This document shows positions 24,601 through 37,414 of a stretch of DNA of 64,000 nt, one piece after another. The notes under the pieces were generated by a model. That model ran no database searches. It saw only the letters and a list, made by a program, of their open reading frames with translations, and was not told the DNA's origin. Both the position numbers and the translations under genes were made by a program. The stretch is from Antedon bifida. Its lineage: Eukaryota > Echinodermata > Crinoidea > Comatulida > Antedonidae. Every line of letters starts with the position of its first letter. The stretch's first letter is position 1. The stretch spans positions 8,481,501-8,545,500 of the forward strand of contig OY727100.1 of assembly GCA_963402885.1 (NCBI GenBank), written 5' to 3'.

Positions 24601-27600
24601 ATTGGTGATTGATCTTAAATGGTCCCAATTTGAAATTGTACATAGCTTTCTATTGAGAAACAGTAGCTTGTACATAACCTAATAGTGAAATAAACCGTTA
24701 TCTTTTTAAGGTCTGTTTTCAGTAGTGCTAGAAGTGTTTGATTTGGCAAAAAATGTACAACTTGCTCGACGGTTTATTCTGTTTGATGACATCAACAACG
24801 TAACATTTAAAACGGACACGGTGTTACAGGTGACGTCAGCTTCTGTGGATACAGGATTTGAGTGGTTGACTGATCTACATTCAAATGTACTTGTAGATTG
24901 GACTAACCATTACATAAATGAATTTCATCAAGCAAATAAATTGCTGAATGAAATCGGAGACTACTCTAGCTCAGAATTACTACCAGGTAAGTATTAAGTT
25001 TCGTTCTCATTTTTGTTTTTCTTTTCAAAATGTATTATTGATCAACATATTATTAACTACTGATTTAATGATGCCTACAGGTTATAACGAACTTGAACTT
25101 TGCATTGATTAAGAATTTTATTTTATTGTTACTCTTTTCTGACTGTTAGTAACTTTTTAACTGTATGTCTTCAGGCACATGTGGTCAATGATTACCAATA
25201 GTAATTTAATCACTGTCCTATCAGATCAGGCACAGGGGCTTTTTTATGCACCAGTTCATCGGGTTGTAACCCTCTACTCGTCTCGAATGATGAACTGGAT
25301 TACACACACAATGTGTACACTGGACCTGGTTTATAGACTTTATCCGACCTTAAGACTTGACCCACGACCAGAACCACGTACTCATGACGATATCGTTGGC
25401 TCTTTAGGTAACAGTAAATGGTACCCCGGCCATTTGCAATTATGAATACAGGAACATAAAGTAACTTTTTTTTCAGAATATGACCAATGGACAGGCACAA
25501 GAGGGAGAAATGCCATACCAAACAAATTAGGCGTTGTAAAATTTGAGGATACGTTCTCATCGGATCACAGTGGATGTGCAAGTTGCAATCAAAGTGCATG
25601 GAATGATGTTGGGATATCTACCTCAGAGTCTTACAATATTTCAAGAATCGATGGTGATTCAATAACATTTTGGGTTAGAGGAACTGACATAATGGGGAAT
25701 ACATTGGTTGACTCTGTAAAAGTTCACGTTGACTCCAGTGAAGCAATCATTCAAGATCTTTGGTTACTAAAAGACGGTGAAAGGAGCATCGCAGTGCACA
25801 ATTCAGCAGATTTGCTTGAAATGAAGTTAGTGGCAAATACAATACATAAATTATTATAATCAACAATATAAAGTTATAAATAAAAAAATGATTATTTATT
25901 AATTTCTCTCTATTGCTGTTTAGCTGACACAACTCAGTCATTGGTAAATTATTTGATGGACACAAATGGCATATCTATCTTGTTACATTTCTTTAACTGA
26001 TTATATGATTTTATTTTTCAACTTTGTTTAGCTTTGAATTCCAATCATTTGATGCACATAGCGGTCTTAAAACAATCCATTGGGAACTTTACGATATGCA
26101 TGAAGGTACTAGAATATACCTTGGTTCAGATCATCTCAGTGCCAACCATATCAGTGTAAGAATTGTAACAAATATTTAATTATTCACAAAATGATTACAC
26201 ATTTGGTTAGAACATTATACACAAATATGGATAAGATAAGAATATAATCTATACTGAAGTTAATAATTAAAGCGTAAAATATGTTACTACTTAGTTAATT
26301 TTTACACTAAATTAGTCCATATGCAGCATATTCCCCATACTATTTTTGCGCCTTTAGGCAGTTATAGCCAAGAGAACGGAATCATAGGAACTGTATCATC
26401 GCGAACGTTATATTACTACGGTTGACAATTTTGGAAAATAATGTATTAACATTGTTTTGAATGATGTTAAATTAACACTCTTTATAATTTAATAAACATG
26501 TTATATCATATTTTATTGAATTTTACAATGTTGATATACAAAATATGTAACAAAATTGTAATTGTTTAGTTTTATCGAAAAATGGCATACAACTGCCGAC
26601 AGAGGGTGCAATTTGTTTACTTCATTCGTGGCTAAAGACGATTATTTTTTGCATTGTTTTTTATACCCTATATTTCGAAAATTACAAGTAAAAAATAATG
26701 TAGAGTAGGTCAGACTATTTACACAAAATGTTCTGATTGTTAAACAAAAATAAGTGATATAAAAAAAAGAACAATAATTAAAGCTGTTTTTAAATCGAGT
26801 GGCGTTTTTTGTAAGAAATATTTCTTGTTATTCTTGGTTTTCTGCTTTGTTCCTTCCCTCTAAATATTTAGGATTCACTTACATGTCATCCACCGGATTG
26901 CATATGTATTCCGAAAGGAGATTGTTACGGAATCAACTACAGCTTCAAGCCGGACTTGAGTAGAATGAACTTCAGCGACGTGAAACATGATCAGGAAGTT
27001 TATGTGACGATTACGGTGACAAATCACGCAATGCTTGTGGCAAATCTAACTAGGAAGGTATTTTATTAATCGGAATATTATTGGCAGTTTTGAAATAAAT
27101 CTATTATTTGTAGAGTTAAACTTACTATTTACTCGATTATTCAGGAACGTTTGTTTTAAAATAAGGCAAGACGTATATAAAAAGTAGACGTTCACCAAAC
27201 AAATAAATAAATAGCACAAATTATCTCGTGGTGGTTTATAACATTACATACTATAAACAAAAATAGTAGCATGATAGCAGAGTATATCAGAAACATAAAG
27301 TGATATAATTGTAAGCCAAAGTCTATAGATTAGGAAGACGAGTTTTTCTAAACGTACACACATAATACACAATACAACACAATAATTCTCCGTTTTTGCT
27401 ATGTGGTTTCAGAGCGCTTCTCTGTTAAAATAATGTACTTTTAAGATTATATTGAAAATGTTTTACACACTAGATAACTATAGATACATCTCCTCCGCAT
27501 GAGGGTACAGTGAGTGAAGGTATATCTGGAGAAAACGAGATTGACTTTCAGCAAGAATTGCAAATTAATGCACATTGGTCAGGATTTTTTGACAAGGAAA

Positions 27601-30600
27601 GTGGAATCAAGTATTACAAATATGGTATTAGTGACAAGTGCTTGAAAATTGATGATTTTTATAATATTAACATGGTAAGTGACATCATCAGTATTTGTAA
27701 TAGATTAAACAAGAATAAATCACTTTTTACATTACTGAATATACTGTTTTTTTTGTATATACATAGTAAATTCTACCTACCACTACTTCTTACCACTATT
27801 AATTTAAATGTGTTCTGCTTGATAAAATTGTTGTTTTAAGACAATTTTTGCAACAACTTCAACTTTTGGAATGTGGACAGCGCCATCGCCAGGAAAGTAC
27901 TACTGTACTGTTGTTGCTTTCAACAATGCTGTTGACCCATCAAATCCAGTGTGTTCAGATGGTGTAACGATTGACAGTTCGCCGCCATCTCTAGAAGACT
28001 TTATCGTAGAAAACATGTACGTTAGACCAGGACTTGTGACTGTTAACAATGATAACTCAACAGTTTGGTTTATTGGTCAGGACCTGAAAAGATCACTTGT
28101 CGATAGCCCATCAGAAAAATGCATGTAAGGTTTACTAATTGTTTAATGTTTTGTAACTTTGTTGCACCCATGTATAATAAAGCCCTTCCGTTATGACGCA
28201 TGGAGTAGAATTTGCTAATCTAGAATATATACAGTATATATGTATAATATTAATGCTGCTAAAGTGGTCGAGTAATTGTATGTATCTTCTCTGAAACCGC
28301 TGAATGGTACGTGCTCACATTTGGCACACTAATGTTTTTTGATGGGCCACACACGATAGTCTGTATCACTTTCCTGAATGTTAACGATAAACACTAAAAA
28401 AGGCAAATAATAACATTGATATCAATGCTCAGTACAGTCGAGTTCGAATTCGCGAAATGTTTAAATAATAAGTACCTCCACTTAAATCAACAAATCAACA
28501 TGGACCACAATTTAAATACAAAATTAAAAATAGGCCTAAGTAACAAAGCTCCCACAAACAACATTTCAAAATATCGAAACCATTGAATGAAAATAAACAC
28601 AAACAAAACGAATCGAAATGGTTTGATATATTGTTCAATATGAAAACAACTTACCACAACAATTACGGAAAGCAATTGGTTTTTAGGTCGTGTTTTCGCA
28701 ACAATGTATTTTTTCTTTGATATATGTCCACTTTTTTATTGTATCTATAGGCAAATGTTTTGAATACACAGCACTCTTTCTGAGCATAATCACACAAAAT
28801 AGAACAAAATATTAATAATACCACGAAAAACACCCTAAATATATAGTTTGGTATTGTATACTTTCTTTCATATCTGCACGCGTCATCTAATTTCGACAAC
28901 CACCACCACCACCATGTTCACTTTTTTTGTGTTGATTTCAATTCCGTAACCAGCTGTATTTTTTTATTATTCCAATATTTCACATCTTAATTCTAAAAAT
29001 TAACAATTCATATTTTATCATTTAAATGATTGATAGATTTGCGTGCATGTCCATCTAATCTACATCGTGTCCTCTTATTCGACATGTACCTGTACGTTGT
29101 CACTTTCTGATGCGCACTTTAGATTAATATTCACAAGCACAATTTTCCTTTAGCATCATTATATTTTTTTACCTTACAGATGTTCTAAAGTGAAGGAATA
29201 CTTCGTGTTTAACAAAATAAATGGCCGTAAATTTAAAAAAATAAAAAATTTGGGATTTTTTAAATAAATAAATTGTCAGAGTACTTATATCAGGGAAGAG
29301 TGCGCTTTTAACCACATATTAAGGCGGATCACGGCTAACTGCTGGTGGTAACTCTAATTTTCAGTAATATCATAATAACTAAAGACGTTTTTTTCTAATA
29401 GTTCTTCTTCGCGCAAAATCAATGAAGCAACATTATATATGATTCCAGTTCTATTTTCAAATGGTACAATCAGTATTATCAGTAATTTAGAGTGTTTGGA
29501 GAACAAGCCATTATCTACATACTTGTACTTGAGGGAGGATAGATATGTAAGTAATATTCTTTTGTGTAAAAAAAACAAATAAATACTTTATTTCATATTA
29601 TTCACAATACACATATATTGCACATAGCCCATTTCAGGACATTGTTTGTTTATTTTGCCGTTGTATTAGTAGTTTTGCCCTTTTAATAGTGGTTCTATTA
29701 CGAGTGTTCAGCTGAATGGTCCCTGTAAAATAGTATTTAGATGCAATTTAAGGATCTAATATTATTTTATTAAAGAATATCATAAATAATTGTTTGATAC
29801 AAAAATATTACTTTATCTTCATAAATAATACGTCAAGCTTACTTCCTACCTACATTTTCTTAACTATTCTTCAGTTATCTGTTACGTGGATTGGAGAAGA
29901 CAATGAAAGTGAGATATTCGACTATTCGGTCGGTTTGTCAAGCACTCCTTCAAAAGTCGGCCCAGACCTGATGCCGTTCAAATCGACTGGTTCTTATCCA
30001 ATGTTCAAAATGTATCATCCTCATCTTGGTCAAGGCGTGGAATTTTACATTGTCATAAAAGCAATGAACAGAGCAAAGATGTCCACTAACAGGGTAAACT
30101 TGTCATTTATTCACCTAAGAACTGATAGTTATGTATTTATTATTATTATACATTTTACTGTGGATTTTTTTTAATTGGGTAAGCTCGAGATATTGTGGTG
30201 CGAAAGTGCAGAAGCACCACAACATCTTATAGCTAATTTAAATAGTTTTTTGGTTTAAATAGTACGTATCTTTCCAAAAATTCCGTCGCGATATCGAATG
30301 TTTGTTTGTTATTGAGTTAAAAATAGGCGGCGCTGTTGGATTTTATGTTCAGAATCACAGTAAGTGTCTTAACATTTTGTTTTCGTACGCGGAAAAAAAA
30401 AGATAAAAAGTACTATTTAACGATCTAGTCAGGGTCCTCGTGTATTTCCGTAGGATTTTAATGCCCAAAGTGAGATTTCACTTGATTTCACTTTATTATG
30501 GTGCTAGGATACCAAAAATGCTAGGTAACAAATTTTCACGATCCTGTAACCATGGTAACAGTCCCAAATTCAAAATGGCGACCAAATGGCCATATCTCCA

Positions 30601-33600
30601 TAACCCTTTGGTCTATTGACAAGATATTTGCATCAAAATACTCGGAATATATATATTTATATTCGTTGTAATAGAACATTTTTACTAAATGCAACCGGAA
30701 ATGCTATTTTCTGTACTATTGACACTTGACCTTGACTCGTACTGTATCTTAAAAACGGCTGGTCATAGAAATTTAAAAATGGTCTCAAATTGCTCAGACC
30801 TTATATATTTATATTTATTGTAATGCAATATTTTGTTAAAAAATGTCCGAAAGCAAAGTTATTGACCTTTGACATAGAGAATAGCTGACAAGCATTTTAA
30901 TTCAGTAGTCTCTTAGTCCAGATCCCTATGTATTTTCGTGTGCAGATCATGGGGAAAGTGTAAACATTGTGTTTTATGAATATTTGAAGCATGCTGGTAG
31001 CAAAAACCGATGTTGTCAAATTTCTAAAATGAATCTTTGACCTTTGACCTCAGTTTAAAAATTATTGCTGTAAAAAATAAAATGGCCATATCTCCGTAAT
31101 GCATTATTGAAATGAAATAATTATTTGTAAGGTACATTGTAAGGTATATTCGCTTTAATGAAAAAGTTTGTCCAAAAATGGCCGGAAGTATGATTTTTGG
31201 CATTTTGACCTTTGACCTACTTGTTGTATAACTCCATAACTACGGATTGATTCCAAAAAAGGCTCATATTATTCAGAAGACCTATGTTTCTATTCAATCT
31301 AATGAGAACTTTTGCATGAAAATCATCCAAAAACTTTTTATTGACCCTTGACCTTTACTATAAGTACATTCCTATATCTAAAAAACTATGGGTCATTCAA
31401 AATAAAATTTGACGTGAATATGTCGGGAATATACATATTTATATACGATATAATAGAAAAGTTTATATAAAAATGTAGAGAAATGTCATTTATGATCATT
31501 TAATCAATTTTTTGATTTATTGAGTAATATTTCGTGAGGTGGTTTTGTTTATCCAAAATATCAAGTTAAATTGCATTTTAGTGGAATAGCTTAAAATATC
31601 GGGAGACTCTTGAAATTATCAAGAGAGTTTGGAGGTCTGTGATATTATTGATGTTGGTATTAATAAACAAAAAACACTACAAAATGTAATTCAAAATCTT
31701 TGGAGTGTCAACCATCCGTCTCTGCCATATAACGATCCCGAACCCCTACCTAGGTGATTCGAACAAAGTAACAGGAAACACATTTGCCCTACCACAGACG
31801 AACGGGTGCCTAGGAACAGTGACCAAGATAGTGGCACCTCAAAGATAATATATACCGTATTTTTTTTTTTTTTTTTTTTTTTGAAAATGTACTAATCTAT
31901 TGTTCATCATCACTGTCAGACTCTCCTGCGACGTCATGATACTGTGAATCTTCGTCATTGCAGCATAAGCTTTCCTCTGAGGGACAGAGACATAGCTCTG
32001 TACAGGGCAGATCCTGACGTCTGCATGGACACATTCTTGTACTACAATCCCCTTTGCATTTACACCTTACTAGTTCTAACGTTTCTTTTGGTGCTGGGAG
32101 TTCTTCTGTTTTATGAGGTTCAAGTTCGCCTGTTTCACTCTTTGTGTAACCATGCTCCAATGGATTAAGGAACTTTTGCATTGGTTTTATAGCTTGCTCC
32201 CATACTGACGCCTGTATGTGCCCTCAAAGCATGTTGCTTTAATGCACCTCTAGTTGGTGGAAGTCTTTCTCCGTCAGCGTCATTTTTTCTATATAAACGC
32301 CATCTTAACTCTGAAATAGATTCTATTTTTAGTGACGATGGGCAGTATGCAGAGCATACAAACTTTTCAAGTCTTGACAATTGCAAGTTGGTTAAGTCAG
32401 GCTTGTATGCCAGCATATGAATGGCATTTACAATCTCTTCATCTCCTTTGACAAATAGTTTGATCCATGTCTGTTTTCCTTTGCCTGAAAATCTCCCTGT
32501 AGTATCTGATCCAGTAAATGCATGCAATGCTGGAAGAGCTTTTGATTTATGTTCCTTAAGTGCTTCAACAATTGGTTTTACTCTCACTAACCCTGAATTC
32601 ATAATTAGTGATGTAGAATCTGACAAGTGCTTAAAATGGCCAATGGCTAAAATAAGCACATCTGTGTCTTCTGAATGGATTGAAATTGATGAATTGGGAT
32701 GACGTTCTGTGGCTAACTTAGCGTGATATATCATTAACGTGTCTGCTTCTTCATGATTATTATTGGGAATTCCCATATTGATATTGCTGTATGTTAAACC
32801 TGCAGCTGTTATAACACATTTTTGTGTTGATGAATTTAATTCTACTAGCTTTTTTGCAAGGTATACTGTTAATTCCTGTTTCATTTTTGTATGAGAAAGC
32901 AGTCGTTCCATTGATATATTCTTAATAATTGTGTCATCTTGGATCTTGTAATGCACTTGAGGTTTTCCAGCCTGCCTTCTATGACGTTCAGCTTCTTTGT
33001 GGGAATCATCTTTGTATGTGTCAAACACAGTGATGCACTCATCATCTTCATTTGTTAAAAACTGGACCTTTTTGTTGTAAATGTATGCCAAATCACTGAT
33101 TGTTTTAACATGAACTGGTTTTGAAGAAATCTTTCTTAAAACTGCCATTCCATCTACAATTCCTACTTTCCTTCTGTCATTTTGCTCAAACTCGGTTACA
33201 CTTTTGTTCTTATCTTCCATGAGATCTGATAAAATTCCAATAGCTTGGCTTTTACCAATGCATGGTAACATTTCGCCATTAGCCTTGAAAAATGCCTTTG
33301 GATTTAGGGTCATTTCATGCTTCCCGATTGCTTTTTTCAGGTCAATATTACGATTAGACCTAGAAATGATCAGAAGACGTCTGTGGTAGTTGTTTGTCTC
33401 TTTAAGTTCAATTACATCATCCTTATGTTTTATTTGTTTTACAGAGTTGGCAGAGCTGTAAAGTTTGAAATTTGACCTTTTCAATTTTGACCACAGACTT
33501 GTGCTTGCTTTTATAATTCGTTGCTGAAAGTAACTTTCGTACAGTGCTTGTCCATTCAAATCGATTTTAAGGATGTCGTCTACATACTCATTTGGTATGT

Positions 33601-36600
33601 ATGCCAATGTTATTAAATTGAACAGTCTGTTACCTTCAACGGCAAATGGATTACCGTTCTTTGACAAAGCTGATTTGATTTTCTGAACATTTCTGTTAAA
33701 TCTCTTGCATTTGGCTGTTGACATTTCATGGTGGTAATCCTGATTGTTTGTCTGTAACGTGAACTGTTGTTTAAACTTCGACGAATATTCTGCCATCACT
33801 GGAGCTGTCATAAAAAAACGTAGTCGAGCGTTGGAGTTGTTTGATATGCCAACTAACCCTCCTCTGACCTTCAATATTTTATTTACTTGTTCCACAGCGT
33901 GGTCTACTCCTATTGAGGTGAATGGTATTGCCGACTTTGTTACAGAGATTTTATCTTGCATCCATATCCACGTGTCTTTAATAATTGATTATTTTTTGCG
34001 GCCATTTTGTTTATGCAAATTAGGAGTCAGATGTAAAAATATTTGTTTATTAACCACTATTTTTTTATTCGACATACCTAACTTAACTTTTTAAATGTCA
34101 TAGATACCGGTTTTACTGTAAAGCGGATCTCTGATGGCCGTTTTTAAAAAAAGAATTAGGACACAACCTAATAGGCCTAAAATCAGGCCTACCCTAATAG
34201 GCCTATGTAATAGGCCAGCTCCTGGAAAGGCGCCTTAGTTACGACTTAATAGGCCTACAGTATCTAGCCTAGCTGCCATTCATATTGATCACTATCAAAT
34301 AACTGAATACATTTTACATTTACTTACTATTAATATTATTACTGATATTATAATTTTAAATACTTACTATTTACTTGAAATATTTCTTGAAAAAGACTTG
34401 ATAATTGAAACCAATCAGTGTTATAGCAGTCTAGTAAACTCACCATAACTTTGTTGATAGGCAGCCATTAGTGAAAACTTTTAACCAATCACAAGACAGA
34501 ATTACTTGCATGATTATAATGTATACTTAACCACAACAAATCTCCCACATTATAGCGGTTCTGACGTATTGTGATAGTGTGTAGACGAATGGTTGACCGT
34601 AACTATGTTGACAGGCGACCATTAGTGACAATGAACAACTTTTAACCAATCATATAATAGTATTCCTAATTGCATATGATTATAATATGTATAATTTACC
34701 ACAAAGATCTCCAAGAGTGGTTCAGTATTAGAATACTATAGGACGGTTGAGAAGGATGGTTGAAACTCAAAAGATTTTGTATTACATTTTGTGGTGTTTA
34801 TTAATACCAACATCAATATATATTGCTATTATTTCAAAATGATATACAGTATACTAAATTCAACTTATAAAATGAAAGAACACATTAATTAAAAATTCAA
34901 TAAATCAAAAAATTGATTAAATGATCATAAATGACATTTCTCTACATTTTTATATAAACTTTTCTATTATATCATATATAAATATGTATATTCCCGACAT
35001 ATTCACGTCAATTTTTTTTTTTGAATGACCCATAGTTTTTTAGATATAGGAATGTACTTATAGTAAAGGTCAAGGGTCAATAGATAGTTTTTGGATGATT
35101 TTCATGCAAAAGTTCTCATTAGATTGAATAGAAACATAGGTCTTCTGAATAATATGAGCCCTTTTTGGAATCAATCCGACTGGTAGTTATGGAGTTATAC
35201 AACAAGTAGGTCAAAGGTCAAAATGCCAAAAATCATACTTCCGGCCATTTTTGGACAAACTTTTTCATTAAAGCGAATATAAACATGTACCTTACAAATA
35301 ATTTGACACCAAAATTATTTCATTTCAATAATGCATTACGGAGATATGGCCATTTTATTTTTTACAGCAATAATTTTTAAACTGAGGTCAAAGGTCAAAG
35401 ATGAATTTTAGAAATTTGACAACATCGGTTTTTGCTACCAGCATGCTTCAAATATTCATAAAACACAATGTTTACACTTTCCCCATGATCTGCACACGAA
35501 GGCACTTTTTTGACATAGGGATCTGGACTATCTGGTCATATCTCCATAACCCTTTGGTCTATTGACAAGATATTGGTATCAAAATACTCGGAATAAATAT
35601 ATTCGTTGTAATAGAACATTTTTACTAAATGTAACCGAAAATGCTATTTTTCTGCACTATTGACCCTTGACATTGACTCGAACTGTATCTAAAAAACGGC
35701 TGATTATAGAAATTTAAAAATGGTCTCAAATTGCTCAGACCATACATATTTATATTTATTTTAATGGAACATTTTGTTAGAAAATGACCGGAAGTAAAGT
35801 TATTGACCTTTGACCTAATAAACATGAACTTTATGTATATAAGCATTTATCTATTTGAGCATGTATAGTCAATTGTTTGTGGTAGGGATTAAAAAAATGA
35901 GTTTATACATATTATCATCATTCGAATATTTAATTTCTAATCACATATTTAGTTTTTATATATTTTATAAATAGTATACTTTATAGTGTAAGCACATTTA
36001 TCTATGTAAACAACTTTGGACAATAGTGAAAATGACAGCAGAAATTCATTCATTCATCTACTTCACTAAAATGATGTAGCCAAATTGATTCTTCCTGCAC
36101 TTTTCCTGAAATGTTAATTGCTATACTTTTTACATTTTGGAGCTCCAAGAAACTGGAGCTCCAAAATTGGATTAAAACATCTTTAATTACATCAGTACTA
36201 TGCATTTATTGTGTCAGTATCCTTGTTGCCATTAAGACAGTCAAGGAGTGAGAGTGGTTGATTCTTCAACTTTTGTACCTTTAATGCTTGTTCTTGAAAC
36301 ATTTTCATATATGGAGGTTTCTCATACATTGAACTGCTGCCGGCCATACATTATTACGTGGTTAGACGTTCCTTGGTTTTTCTTCTTAGATGTTTTGAGA
36401 TATGAGAAGCAATCTTTCAATGCTAACATTGACTGCCATTTTGTGAGTCATATCGCCAAGCCAACGGACCAATTTAAGGAGTGAGATTGTTAGAAGAAGA
36501 GGTTTTTGATGTTTACAGCATCTTATGATTTTATCTCCTTCAAGCTACTAAATGTTTTTAGTTTCATTTTCATTTCAGGTAGTCCACAACAACCAGACTT

Positions 36601-37375
36601 TGCTCACAAACTTCAAAAAGCTTCAACTCCTTTTTTTATTATCTCTGTTTAAGATATATTTCTTTACTTCTTTTGAAATTATTACCAAGACAAAGTTAAA
36701 CAAGGCCAACAGCCATTAAGTCGCGTGCTACAATGCATAGTGATACCTGACCGACAGACAGACCGACAGACAGACCGACCGACATAGTGAACTATAGAGT
36801 CGCGTCCACGCGACTAAAAAGGCATAATTTTGACTAATTTTTGAACTTTTTCATCAAAAACGTGCGCAAATTATCTAATTCGACGTGCTCATATGACGTA
36901 ATTTTAAGTCGAAATTGTTTAAAAGTTGGTAAAATTATTATAAAAGGCATAACATAAATCACGCGAAAAAAGTATGTATTTAACGCTACGTGCGCACCGC
37001 GCGCGTATGGGAATTTTGACATGCTCAAAATGACAAGGAACGCGTAGAAAGTTGATTAAAAAATAATTTTAAATGCGCGTGCGCGCGTAACATTGTGTAA
37101 AACACACATTTTTTTTCAACAGAAAGTTAGCGCCTGATATAAATTAAACTTTTGCAAAGTTTCAATTTAAAATGTTATTTGGTTTTTGACCTATGTTAAA
37201 TACAAGAAAATCGTCAAATCGCGCGTAAATCACGTTGCGCAACTCTAACGTCATTCACAATAGGAGGTGCACAAATCACGTAAATGCCCACATGTTGACA
37301 TCAAAACAGTTCAAAAAGTACAGAAAAGCGATAAAATGCATAGTGATACCGGACCGACAGACAGACCGACAGACC

Positions 37376-37414
<39 letters not shown>

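Noticed and set aside
25179..25445. Open frame of 88 codons (starts M-W-S-M-I-T) between two exons, with AG before and GT after
   Set aside because: Exon 24711-24986 joins exon 25477-25825 directly in phase with a sensible L-L-P-E-Y-D junction. Inserting this segment in the needed phase gives a stop after five codons.
29181..29265. Possible exon after ttacag at 29180 (I-C-S-K-V-K-E-Y-F)
   Set aside because: Phase fits, but the frame stops in AT-rich DNA with no donor; the exon at 29402 fits in phase and continues the repeat.
32421..32702. Plus-strand frame of 93 codons within the PIN-like gene
   Set aside because: Opposite-strand shadow; all recognisable motifs are on the minus strand.
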